The notes under the pieces were generated by a model, which was not told the origin of the DNA, searched no databases, and saw only the letters and a program-made list of their open reading frames with translations. From NCBI RefSeq assembly GCF_041381155.1, contig NC_091147.1, positions 13,726,318 to 13,790,317 on the forward strand: a stretch of DNA of 64,000 bases, written 5' to 3'. The DNA comes from Argopecten irradians (Eukaryota; Mollusca; Bivalvia; Pectinida; Pectinidae). The position numbers and the translations under genes are program-made. Shown one piece after another: positions 44,562 through 56,300 of this stretch (within the stretch, counting starts at the first letter, position 1; each line of letters begins with the position of its first letter).

Positions 44562-44894
44562 TCCTGGGTCATCCTCGATACTCCAGGGGTTACGATCACA
44601 TACGATCTCTACACCCCTGGACTATCTCATAGTAAAACTGGAGGCAACATAATAGAACAGATAATTCAGCCTTTTGATATACATCAAAAGAGCTGTATAA
44701 CGGTACACTGTGGTTGACTGTGTGGCTTTGAAGTTGGGCGTCGCTTTCTCTGTAGTCTTCAAAGGAAATCCTTGCAGGCCTGTGATTGGTCAGATATTTT
44801 CTACTGAACTGCCTTCAGATTTACTATGAGATAGTCCAGGGGTGGATATAACGTCAGTTATTGTAACCCCTGGAGTATCGAGGATGGCCCTGGG
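44562..44894. repeat. MITE-like element 'gatactccaggggtta' family, best-preserved copy
   Basis: The inverted ends are about 30 bp: left 'catcctcgatactccagggg' plus 'ttac', right inverted 'catcctcgatactccagggg' plus 'ttac', with the outer 'cctgggt'/'acccagg' also mirrored. Length is about 330 bp and no transposase ORF is present, so it is non-autonomous. Confidence 0.88.
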
Positions 44895-45246
44895 TAAGTA
44901 AACACTATATTCTGTCGTTTATATCCGCTAAAACCTTAAAAAAAAAAAATCCATCAACATATTTTCAGATTTCGTAATCCCGAACTCTGCTGAACTCAAA
45001 GTAAAATTCTTTCATATAATCAGGGTGAAAACAAAACAATATCGAATACTCTGAAGCGCTCGCAAAATTACATAGATCAACAATGTTCCGATAACGAGGT
45101 CGTCAATATTTCTTTATAATACTTTAGGTTTGTTTACACGTTTACTGTGTGACTAGTCGTGTGTTCCATTTGCGAATTCATACCAGTTTTACTAAAAGTA
45201 ATACGGCATCGCCTAATGGAACGCTTTTGGATAGCGACTAACTTAG

Positions 45247-45365
45247 CTAGCCAAGGGTATTAGTCCGATCCTCTCTCTAGTAGTAGAGAGAGATCCCTAG
45301 AGAGAGAGTTAGTCCGATCCTCTCTCTAGAAGTAGAGAGAGGATCGGAATAATACCCTTGGCTAG
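45247..45365. repeat. Composite palindrome
   Basis: The left arm 'ctagccaagggtattagtcc' plus 'gatcctctctct' is mirrored by the right arm 'agagagaggatcggaataat' plus 'acccttggctag'. Between them, 'agtccgatcctctctctag' is repeated directly and further 'agagagag'/'ctctctct' pairs allow alternative stems. Confidence 0.85.
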
Positions 45366-46846
45366 TGAAGTTGGATGGCGGCACTCATATGAAAGACACG
45401 CTTCGAGTACAAAATATTTGTTAACAAGAAATGGACTGAAACGCTTTACCTTTATAGTTTCGATATACATTGAAATAAATAACCCATGTAATTTCATAAG
45501 ATAAAAATATTCTCGGTCTTGTTTTTAACAAAGAACACATTCCGTTGACATATAAAATATCTCGAGCCCGCCATCTTGGATCCATGTGATACGCTTCAAC
45601 TTGAAAATAATTTTGCATAGGCCTAATGATTTCGGATTCTTAAGCAATACCGAGCTTCTATTCATACCTATTCACCACCCTAGATATCCTGGCAGGGTTT
45701 ACTATCACTGTCGAGCATCTGAAATGTCGACGATGCTACATCTATTCCATACTAGTATTATTTTCAACTGATGATATATAAACAAAGAAGATGCACAATG
45801 AAGGTAATTTATTCATTTTCATAATTCAACATTAAATAAACAAACAATATTAAACACATAAAAATATGTCACTTCATGTAAAACAAATTAAGATCAAGAT
45901 ATAATTGAAAACATCAATATTTTTAATTTAATAAATATCATCTAAGTACAGTGTTTATCTACCAAACTGTAATGGTGATGATAGTGTTAGAATCATAACT
46001 CACGAAGCTTGATACATAATAAATAATTTAGTTGGAATGTAATGACAGTGATGATGCAAGATTAATATTTTTTGACGCTTTAAACATGAAGACATCTTAA
46101 AGAATGAGCTATTTTTTGCTTGCTACTATAACACGCTAAGCAGTTTGTTTGGTTAAATGAGATAAATATATAAAGTGTTCATTCCATGGTCACAAATATT
46201 ATGTTATTAATATCACAAAGTCAAAAGGCAAACATGTTGATCTGTGTCAATAAATATAGATTTTGGCTGACAGTGCAACCTAAGTAAGATTTACACATTA
46301 TTGAAACATTATCTCCCAATGGAATAGCACGTAATGTAAAATAAGATTTGTGTGCCTGTTGTAGATCATAATGTCTGTACAATATTGTAAAATGTGAAGA
46401 CTTAGAACTACACCTTGGAATGTCATGGAATATGTAGAATATGGCGTCTACTGCACATCAAAGTGTGTTAAATAGAATGTATTTCTTACATTTGGTATTG
46501 ATGACACCAATCTATATTGTTACGACACCTTCAATCTCCCAGGAATGTAAACTATGACGTCTTCTGTTGTACAGGAATGTAAAGTAGGACGCCTTTCGCT
46601 TTCAGATTTGACGCCCGCCATTGTTGCGTCTGTGTAGATTTTGACGCCATTTTGAAAACTTAGGTATGAAATGCCACGCCGACTATAGCTGAAAAATGTG
46701 GAATGAAAACTTATGTCACCCGCAATTCGAATTAAAAAACTACCTTGACAAGGCTTGCGCGGATTGTGCCGCCTACTACATCCCGGAATACAGGGTATGA
46801 CGTCACACCGTAAACATCGACTGTTTAAAGTCCTCGACTATGACGC

Positions 46847-47082
46847 CTACTGTCGCCCCTGGATATGAAATGGCAGCATCAGAGACTGCCGTAGACCATT
46901 GTCCATTGTCATGCTGTGTTGGGTTTCAATGTGACGTCGAAGGTCGACTTTCCTCTGAAAGGCTCGACCACATTTGTCGCACGCGAAAGGTTTGAATCCT
47001 GTGTGTTTCCGACTATGTGTGATAAGGTTAGACGATTGGCTGAATGCTTTACCACACTGCAGACATTTGTGAGGCTTCTCAC
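46847..47082 (-). CDS. gfi1: gfi1 terminal exon, zinc fingers 5-6
   Basis: The acceptor is tttgtgttttcag. It encodes (G)[19 protein letters not shown] then [20 protein letters not shown] and [16 protein letters not shown] 22-residue tail, ending in PFHIQGRQ, follows before TAG (46847-46849); vertebrate GFI1 ends soon after ETQH, so this tail is longer. Confidence 0.96.
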
Positions 47083-50000
47083 CTGAAAACACAAATTTGC
47101 ATTATCAATTTCTTGATAAACCTTAGCAAATAAATAAAACCATAAACAAAAAATATCCAACTTCAATACAATTATTTTATACATCGAAGAAATCAAAATC
47201 ATTTGCATAAATGCATAAATCTGTATGAAAGGAATAACATTTAAAAAAAGAGGTAATATTCTATGGAAATAATGTCAGTATCACCTGCATTTTAATTTGT
47301 TCAGTTTGGATGTTAATAAATGGATGCTTATTGCTTTGGATGCTTATTTTTAAAATCTTAGTAACTGAAGTGGAACTATTTTCCTACACAGATCATCAGG
47401 TCCGTATACTTTATACTCACAACGACCTCAAAAGTGCAAAATTTTCCATTTGTATAATTGAGCTTTGATTAAAAACTACCAAGACCTAAACATAATCTAA
47501 TACATGTGTGTCTAAACGAGTATGCAATCCCATGCTACGCGTAATTTGTTTCAGGAAAGACCACATCAAATCAAGTATTATGCATCTGATGAATTAATAA
47601 TTTATTCCATTCATTCAACCCTGGCCTATTCTATTGTTCACAACGCAAAATCAAAAGCGATGAAATACCACCGTTTCCCTCTTCAAACACCCAGACGACT
47701 GAAACAATTTTGTGATATTATGATCTTGCTTTTGAAACACTAACTGATTGTCTGTATGACGTCACACACGACAAAGCACGTGACACCTAAAGGTCAATGG
47801 TAATATGAGAAAAGGAAATTCATTTCCCTGATTTCAAACTCGTCATCTAGTCTGCAGCACTGATATTGATGACGTCCCCCGCGGTAATGGCGGGAAAGGT
47901 CACGTGGCTTTAAGGTCAGGGAGTGATTGTCCTTGCGGATTTGGACGGTGCTAACTTCGCGTGATTTTTAGATAAATGCTGGCATGATAGTAATACTGAC
48001 ATTTAGAAGCTTAAGCTCAATTTCGGACCAGTCCTAGCCATGTCATTATAAATTAATGATTTTGTATTGTCTGAACGCTGCAGAAATGATAAATCGAGAC
48101 CAATCTCTTAACCATACAATCTTATAATACAAAGTAAGAAAACTTTGGTTAGTCGGCCTTTACGTCCTCGACCAGGGACATAATAAACCACATATACTGT
48201 ATGCAGTGCGTTGCAGTGTACTTATCTGTATGTTTTGGGAGGCTGCGGTATACTGGAGTTGTGTCAGTTTGTTTAAATAATGGAAATTATTGCCTATTTC
48301 ATAGCGCTATCTCAATGAAACATACCAGCACGATCACATTATACTGACATTAGGTGTATCAGTCATTCTACTGACATTAGTAAGTAAAGGTACAACATTT
48401 TGCATAGCAACTTTAAAAATAACCTTCAAATTGCTAATTGGTATGACATGAAAACAAAACGAATAAAATGACAAAAATCATAATATTCAATGTAAAAGAG
48501 TAGAAAAAACGTATCAACACATTCTATCGATAAAAAAGATATATAGGGATTGAATGTATTTTACTAATTATCATAGCGGCTATGAATAGCAGAAGCTATC
48601 TACATAACGCGCTCCACGGAAGATATGTAGATAGCTTCTGCTATTCATAGCCGCTATGAAAATTAAAAAAAAATACATTCAATCCATATATTTACATTAG
48701 AATAATTTATGAAAATAAAATTATTGAAAGGTTTTTATATTATATTTAAAATTATGACACCCATATACGACGAGAAATGAGATTAATGGAACAGCTAGAT
48801 GACGAAGTCGTTCTGCAACGTCGCGTTTTCAAGCTTCCGCCTTCCGGTCGAATTTTTTGTTGTTGCAAATGGCAAACGATAAACAAGAAATATAGTTAAA
48901 ATAAGATTTGATTGACTTATTACAGTAAACCCAAGTTGATTCTATATAAAGAAATAACGCATTAGATATTATACATTAACATATTGTAGGGGACTATTTT
49001 TATTGATATGAAACTGGCGCATTGTTTGAAATCAGCTAATCGATGCACGAGAATCGTTGTATTCATGTAGCGTATTCTTAGTGTTTTCATAGGCAAATGT
49101 TTGTTTTCGTCAGTTGGTTGATTCATATAGTGACGAAACACTCAGAATGTAAATATAGGTTGATATAGAGTCTATTAGGATTAAAAAATTATCTTGCTTT
49201 GTTTTTGTTAGGATTCATAATATAAAAAATATAGTATTTCAATTAATCCATATGTAGAAGAAAGCGTTACGCTCACCAATGTATGGAATAATATTATAAA
49301 CGACGTGTCATTATTTACGATATGGGATGATAAAGGGATTTTATAAGCCAATCAAAATGTTCGTTACATGCAAGATTAAATGCTTCTGATATATTGTACA
49401 CTATACATTGATCTAACTAGTAATATGATGTGTAGTGTAGAGTTCCGTCGATCTCTGTACCAAATCATGTGCTGATGATTTTGACCTTTACAAGCGTTTG
49501 TGCGAGATTGCATGCAAAGTACTCCAATCAATTAGTGTGACTGCAAGGGCCCCCACAGGACGTCATGTGCCGAACAGCTTTATGTAAAATAGATTTGATG
49601 GAAATTTTCGGTACATATATCCGATACACCGAACGTGCCCAAAGTGTATTTCCGCAGTATTAAGCTATCATAATATGGGATATTTATTTTTGAAATGTCC
49701 TTTTTTGATGAATAGGTGTTTGATGTGATGATTACATAACAATACAACAAAACGATAACTAAAAATAGAAATAAAAGAAATTAAAAAATATTAAGAGAGC
49801 ACAGACATGTCCTCTTAGCCCTAAACCCTCATACAATTGAATTTAGCATACAGTTGACCTCGAGGTCAATACCATTATGATACAATGACGGAAAATGTAG
49901 AAGGTCGCTATGATAAATAAAAATAAAAAAACCCCAAAAAACCCAACATCTGATATCAACTAGTTAAAACAAAGTTGTCAGTCTTTAAATAATTGTTGGA

Positions 50001-53000
50001 TAAAAACTACATAAATCATTTTGACTTTTAGTTTAAGGTTAAACTGATATAACCTTGCTTTGGTTTACAAATATTATTTTAAAATGTTCCGTTATATTTG
50101 ACAGTTGATCTAAATGTGAACGTCAAGGAGAGCAGAGAAGAAGAAGAGGCTGAAGAAAGAAAAAGAAGATAAAAAAGAAGAAGAGAAAGAAGAAGAAGAA
50201 GAAGAAGTTAAAAAGGAAGAGGAAAAAGAGGAAGAGGAAGATGAACAGAAGAAGAAGATCAACAGAAAATCAGACGCATTCTGTTCGAGATGAGACATAC
50301 CTGTGTGAATGTAGGTATGTTTCTTCATATCAGATTTCTGGTGAAATCGCTTGCCGCAGTAGGGACAGGGGTACGGTCTAGTATCACTGTGGATGAGTAA
50401 GTGTGTGGACAGTGTTGAGGAACGCTTGAATCCCTTTCCACATTGTTTACACTCAAATGTCCTCTCGTGAGTGTGGACAAGCTTGTGCTGGTCAAGACTG
50501 ACCGCGTGACCAAAAGTCTTGTTGCATATTTCACAGGCGTAAGGTCTTGTGCCGCTGTGAGAACGCCGCACGTGCACCTCAAGGCCATGTGACGTACTGA
50601 AAAGTTTGTTGCATTTGGCGCATTCGTATGTGCTTTCGCACATTCTCGGTGACAGCTCTTCCTGTATGCTCTCTTGGTCTTCATTGCAAGTCTCCTTTTC
50701 GCGAGCGTTATCCGGAAGATACGGGTAACGAAAAGGGTATCCACCAAAATAGTTGTACGATAACAAGAAGTTCTGTAGAAGATACCGTGTGTCCATTCCA
50801 AGGCTCCCAGTCCAACCGCCATACATGAAAGGTAACAGGTGCATCGGCATGAATTCGGAGGATTCTACAAAGAGAAAGACATAACTTATTTTTCAACGTC
50901 TCGAAACAATAGCTAGTTTATAAATTTAGATTTGATATTAGGTGTGTGCAAGAGAGTGAACAAGATTGATGAAAAAATATATCTACGACCAGAATTCAAT
51001 ACACTATCGATTTTTTAACTAAGATTTAATGTGATTTTAAATGGAAAATCAATCCGTCATAATATTTCCTAACAAAACATCATTTTAGATATTATTTCTT
51101 TGCTTAAATATTGTATATTTACATATTGGAATCAACATATTGAACATCTAATTATCAAGTAATGTTATTCATTGTTCTTTTGGAGACCTAATAGCATTCA
51201 CTGTATCAACAAAGTCTTACAAGTCTTTCAAGTGCTATTGTATTGCAGAAAATATAATGAGGATACATTGTATTATCAATTTCATTTTATATCTTCAAAA
51301 TAATGCCATAATGATTTTCATCGCAATGATATGTAAATGCTCCAATTACTGTAAATGATCTAAAAGATGAGGTATCCATGATACAATGATGTCAATTTCA
51401 ACACCTGGAAGTACCTTTCCATGAAAATAACGTTTAAAATTGTGGCAAATGTGTGAACAAACCTTGCTTTTCAGTTTAACAGGAAGACGTTCGTTTTCAT
51501 TTTTCAACTTTCATTCAAAAACTCTTTATCATTTTCAATTTTCTTTAATTTCCATATTTCCTAACAAACAAATCCTAATGTTTATAAAATGATATGTCAT
51601 CTACAAACAGGCCGATTTGTTTTTACTGAAAAAATATCCTATTCATATTCTCATATTTGTTTTTCAGATTCATCGTGATAAACGCGAGTAAAATATTTAT
51701 TTCATCGTGACATTTTATTATGTAAAAGTCTTATCAAAATCTATGACTATGACTTTCCATGATATTTTGATGCTTACAGAGAATGGCTCTCGAAACAGTT
51801 ATTGCGCTTTATTTGGACGATAACTCAAACCTGATGGTTATTTTAAAATGAACCATATATGTCTTGCTAATTGTGTAATAAAAACTTACTAGGATGTTTA
51901 AACCAGTGAAAAGACTATTTTATTAAGCAAAGACTTTGTTCCTGATAATGACATGGTTTGATACCGTTTACGTGTATATAGACTCAAAAATATTTTCATC
52001 ATAATACTGTAAATGACTTTATTGTCGCGTATACTATATTTCGCGTCTTCATTTATTTCAATAAATTGGCGGATATATTTATTCATGATCAAGGGTTGTT
52101 AAGAATAATGATACATTCATATTCATTAGCATAACTTAAGACATGGGTGTGGTTTTAAGTCACCAAATTAAAACACCGCGGTTTGGGACTAATCGTCAAA
52201 TTTTAACTCGCCCAATTGTAACATTAAATCTTAATGCTAAATCTCCAAATATCGCGACCGCGAGATTCTCCGCGTGAGTGTAATATTATGTCAAACCGAT
52301 ACAAGTGCAATATTCTTGACATTTAGGTATGGTATGACATGATAGGCATGACATGATAGTTATGTCGACATTATTTAAACTGTGAAATGTATACTACCTG
52401 CTAATTGATACTGACTTATCTTAGTAGAAAATGTGTTGACTATCACGGCTTACGTGATAGTTTGTCAATTGACAAAGCCTTATACAGACGTCCTAACATC
52501 TAAACATAATATCAAAATCATGAACATGCCATTAAGATGAAATGTAAAATTTATTTATAAAATGTACTTTTTTTATTTTGAAGAAAAATGTGTTGAAATC
52601 AAAGTGGGTGTTAATTTCCTCATTTAGCAACTCTACATGCAATAAAAATGATATTTTGACATAGTCCCATAGTTATGAAAACATGATTAAAATAGTGAAA
52701 TGTTATGAAAACTTCAAACCTGATTAAAGCCAGCATTTACGTAAATGGGTTCGTTTACTATTACTAATACATTATAGCTTTGACGGTTTTACAAAGGCAA
52801 ACTAAGAACTATAAACCTGAAAAATTTATATTCATGTAACGGTGGTAACGAACAAATCACGAACAGGCGATTTTAGTCATTTGGTTTGCTTGTGTTCCCT
52901 AATTGCTTTAACCTCCTAAACACTTACGGTGAAAAATTTAATAGCACATTGATTTTGCCGTCCATGAAAGTCTAATGAATAAGTTTAATGGTATGCGATT

Positions 53001-55875
53001 CTTACATATGAATGTGACTGGTTGTGGTGGGAGAAAAAAGAAATATGAAACAGAAAAAGTGTAAATCATAAATAATAATAATAAGAAGAAAGTATCAAAA
53101 TATATCAATATAATCCACTGGACAAATGGCCATAGATATCTGGACTCTAGCCTATGAATTTGATTGGGCGAAAGTGTTGTTGTATTACTGTAGAAGAGCG
53201 AACAATCCTTAGGCATGGCATATTAAATGTGCCCGAAGTAAACAAATATAGCATTTTGTTTACATTGTAATTGAAAGGTAGCATTGTCCACTCAATCTGT
53301 ACACCAGACTGGGTTTGATTGCAAGTGATGGTGAAAAAGCAAATCCGTTCTTGTTATAATTGAAAATTTGTATTGTTATGTACACGACTAAATTTGATAG
53401 AAAGTGGGAAGAAAAAAAGACTTTTTATTACAATAATTGAAAGTATGCCTTGTCTCATCAGACTACTTGCTCGGTACTTGAGGTTAGAATGACTCTGCTT
53501 ACAAAAGAAAGTGGGATGTCCCTTTCGTTGTTAAGTAAATACCGGCTCGGGAAATTAAAGAAACACCTGTTTCGCATGAAAGCGTGTCTTGAGATACATT
53601 GGCTATCAGAAACTATTCTATGAAGGGGGTTAGGCGGTATTTATGTCTACTTAGGATCGCTTTAAGCACATACTGTAATTATACAGCTGTCAAATCACAT
53701 ATCTTATCATTATAAATCTATCGGAACCAAAAATGTCTAAGGTCAATTGAAAACAAATTAAAAGGCATTTAAGGTTTTTCAAAATCAAAATGAGATGAGT
53801 AATGGAAGTATTCGTATTAACAATATCACAGATCATGATTATTGCTATGGTCGAAATATCGAATATTATACCAGGTCATACATTATGTACCCCAGGATTC
53901 ACATCAACTTAAAATAGGTAATATGTAGGATCAATATATTGAAATTGAAAAAAGATATTTAAGAATTTCTATCTTTGATTATTTTATTAATTAAAATCGC
54001 TGTTCCTGAACCATGAAGCGGTCTTGAATCTTAAAATCTTATGTTTTGATTCAGCCAATAACAAGTGGCGTTATGGAAAGTAACGCCATTGTTAAGTGGT
54101 TTCGAAAAACTGTAAGTCCATCTTTTAATTACGTCAAAATTTCACTGGGACACAATACTAAAGATAAGCAATAAATGCAATGATAATTCTAAGTTTATAT
54201 CAATGGCAATTTGTAACATTAAAATTCACCTTTGCGCTCCTGCCATGGTCTAAATGCTGCAAAGTTTCCTCCCACTGTGCTTATTTTCTCTCCGTCAATC
54301 GATGCACGTGCCGGCCACGCGCTGTCTCGGAAATGTAGTAAGGACGCGGCAAATGGAGCGTGCTGAAGATCAGATTTAGAACCCTCTGGTAATAGAAATA
54401 AAATGTCAAAAGTTACAAATAATTTCTATATAATGTCAATGATAATGAATTCTAGTATTATAATTAATATGTTAATATCCTAAATAAGGTCAACAGCCGT
54501 CAAATCAAATTAAGATATTGAAATATATTAATGTGTTATTTCATAACACGTTACTTAAAGACCCAACTACCTTTCCGGAGCCAAATTTATAGGTTTCTTA
54601 AATGCATCAATAACATAAGAAAATACATATCAATGACATAAGATGAGGTAAACATATGCAAGATTTCCTGCATAATATATAATAACTGTGGAGATTCATT
54701 TCACCGTTTTGCCGTCTGGCGCAGTAATATTCAACTACCGGTATTTAGGACGAGGGCGGGAATGAAAAATTAACATTTTGTTTATTTTAATTTTTTTTTA
54801 TCAGAAGGCAATGATGACTATAGTTTTAACGGTATGTTAATAACTTTTGCGACTCTCCAAAATCATCGATCTAGCTTTACATTCCCATTATAAAAATTAA
54901 TAGCCGTTTCGGAAAGGAAATGGGCCTTTAAGACCCTCAAGAATAACTACCATATATAACTATATAAATATAGAAACAATTACTAATATAAGTTATATAA
55001 CCCGGGTATATTGAAGTCCTCAGGAAATGGAAAATTTCTTTAAATTATCCAGATTTTAATTTAACAAAGAACAATGCCAATAGATATTAGCGAACAATTA
55101 ACAATTTCAACATTACCGATTTCAACTTAAGTTGGTTCCACTGTACATATATTATTCTTTGATTGAATTATTTTAATTAAAACATAAACATATACAGCAT
55201 AAAGGAATTCTGGCGTTAAGATATCGCGGAAATACAAACCGCAATATATAGTTATAGGTTACGTGTAAATGACGAATAACTGTAAAGCTGCTATGTAAAA
55301 CTTTTTTTTCACATAAACTTGTCCATATATATAAAAAACTTATTATTGTAAAAATTGGAAAGACATTGCTGAAATACATGAAATCAGGTTTTGTTATGAC
55401 GGGATGATAAGATCTCAATGAACGAACATTCGCGGAAAATAAAAATGATATTGTAATTATAATCAATCTTAAAATGAACATTAATGAACGCAATTATTAA
55501 AATGAACACATGTATTATCTTTTAGCAGTGATTAGCCGAAACACTTGAACAAAAAAGGAAATATTTTTAAAATCTTATTTCAACGTTTATGTGATGTAAA
55601 TATTTAGAACATAAAATCCGATGATTTAAACAACTTTTTCCAACGGAATTATTGCATTCTTTACAATCAAGTTGCATTGAAATGAAAATGACGGTTTTAA
55701 TGAAATCAACTTGCACTAGTACATCATTATATTTTGCTCACATAATACGTTTGCAAATCAAATTCTTACCGGGTTTTGGTACCACCATCTGAAATGCACT
55801 AGTTAGAGCATCCATCCCGGCCGTTTCTTCTCCAATTTGACGAATCGTATTTCGCACCAGAAAGGATTTTGGCAT
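46847..55875 (-). CDS. gfi1: GFI1-type zinc-finger transcriptional repressor
   Basis: SNAG-domain repressor; family members recruit LSD1/CoREST and HDACs through the N-terminus and act in blood-cell and sensory-cell fate (GFI1, GFI1B, Senseless, Pag-3). Coding exons in transcript order: 55770-55875, 54230-54385, 50301-50864, 46847-47082 (TAG). The phases agree and give about 353 residues. It begins MPKSFLVRN, the SNAG motif. Six C2H2 fingers start at about residues 169, 198, 226, 254, 282 and 310, with the family phrases [79 protein letters not shown] and [15 protein letters not shown]. The presence of both SNAG and six fingers is the GFI1 layout; Drosophila Senseless has four fingers and no SNAG motif. 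Confidence 0.97.
48539..48691. repeat. Long hairpin in gfi1 intron 3
   Basis: The core arms 48571-48605 and 48625-48659 are a perfect 35-bp inverted repeat (starting 'tcatagcggctatgaatagc') around a 19-base loop. Flanking bases extend the stem imperfectly ('ggattgaatgtattt' mirrored by 'aaatacattcaatcc'). It may be a fold-back element or a transcribed stem-loop. Confidence 0.92.
50114..50265 (-). repeat. Purine/pyrimidine tract (TTC)n in gfi1 intron 3
   Basis: The plus strand is almost pure purine (gaagaagaagaag blocks with aaagaggaagagg variants). On the gfi1 transcript strand it is a CU-rich run beginning about 35 bases after the donor. It could bind PTB-like proteins or form triplex DNA. 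Confidence 0.9.
50301..50864 (-). CDS. gfi1: gfi1 third coding exon, zinc fingers 1-4
   Basis: The acceptor is tctttctctttgtag. It encodes (E)[19 protein letters not shown], an aromatic-rich segment ([14 protein letters not shown]), then fingers 1-4: [40 protein letters not shown]. The donor is CACACAG|gtatgt, phase 1, inside the linker after finger 4 (HTG-EKP). A long ORF continues past the donor into a polypyrimidine tract as poly-Ser/Phe; this is intron. Confidence 0.96.
50865..54229. other. gfi1 intron 2
   Basis: No coding content seen. AT-rich. It holds a small inverted repeat 'ctatcacggcttacgtgatag' at about 52440-52460 and a 'tttcgcg'-type phrase near 52020-52060 that also occurs at 60830 and 62200. 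Confidence 0.6.
54230..54385 (-). CDS. gfi1: gfi1 second coding exon, linker
   Basis: The acceptor is tctattaccag and the donor CGCAAAG|gtgaat, phase 1 to phase 1. It encodes (E)[19 protein letters not shown] then [11 protein letters not shown]. Between SNAG and the fingers GFI1 proteins are poorly conserved, so this exon is placed by splice signals, phase and open frame; the 'R(D)SAWP'/'FRPW' aromatic patches resemble vertebrate GFI1. Confidence 0.85.
54386..55769. other. gfi1 intron 1
   Basis: AT-rich, no recognisable exon or named repeat on either strand. Confidence 0.6.
55770..55875 (-). CDS. gfi1: gfi1 first coding exon, SNAG motif
   Basis: Start chosen at ATG 55875-55873 because SNAG works only at the very N-terminus: [15 protein letters not shown]. 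The frame is open upstream to an ATG at 56022, and an ATG lies two codons before the SNAG Met (ATGACGATG); both would bury SNAG, so they are rejected. The donor is AAACCCG|gtaaga, phase 1. Confidence 0.93.
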
Positions 55876-56300
55876 CGTCATCGAAATCTTTATCTTATGT
55901 CTTTTTTCGCTATTTGACGAAGATGAAGAGGGTCTCGTGCCTTGAGTGGATTTAAATCCCGAAATCCTGCTCACAATTAAATAGTCACACGCAGACGGAC
56001 GCCCCGCACGCGCCAGCGACACAATTCAACCAATCGGCATTGTTGTAACAACGGTTCGATATTTGCTTACAAATGATCGGAAATGGGGTAAATATTTGTT
56101 TATGAGGTAGTGCTTCCGATGTTGCATTGTACTGATCCTTTAATGGTGTGTAGTGCTTATTAGACGAATATACAATACCACAGCTAAGTTGGAACTGTTT
56201 GAGCGGGACCCTAAGATAACAACAGTAAAAGACGCACCTAACCAAACGTGTTGGTCAATCTCCACGACCGTTCGTAGAGAACAAAGTGATTTGCAATGTG
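55876..56300 (-). promoter_or_regulatory. gfi1 promoter and 5'UTR region
   Basis: Minus strand: TATTTAA at 55983-55977, about 105 bp upstream of the SNAG ATG, would place the start site near 55950 and exclude the in-frame ATG at 56022. A local GC-rich patch (ggcgcgtgcggggcgtccgt, 56014-55995) lies just upstream. 'gcaaatcacttt' at about 56295-56284 resembles the GFI1 site (AATC core in TAAATCAC), a possible autoregulatory site. Confidence 0.4.

Larger units (their letters stand above)
44117..46846. other. Repeat-rich DNA and probable gfi1 3'UTR
   Basis: Holds sequence related to the 36-bp tandem core at 62855 ('acccgaggcttgtcgaaggc' at about 44321-44340), a complete 'gatactccaggggtta' element (44562-44894), a composite palindrome (45247-45365) and, nearest 46846, DNA that should include the gfi1 3'UTR. 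'tttatt' at 45808-45813 (AATAAA on minus) is a possible poly(A) signal for gfi1. Confidence 0.5.
47083..50300. other. gfi1 intron 3
   Basis: Contains the perfect hairpin at 48571-48659 and the (GAA/TTC)-rich tract at 50114-50265 just inside the donor. Otherwise AT-rich and without recognisable coding content on either strand. Confidence 0.7.

Noticed and set aside
45586-45771. 61-codon plus-strand ORF downstream of the 43871 ORF
   Set aside because: No acceptor, no family match and no support for joining it to the upstream ORF.
50110-50300. Extension of the gfi1 zinc-finger ORF into a Ser/Phe-rich C-terminus
   Set aside because: It crosses a good donor (CACACAG|gtatgt) within the finger linker, and the true continuation (GEKPHKC...) is found in the exon at 46847-47082. 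The tail is a translated pyrimidine tract.
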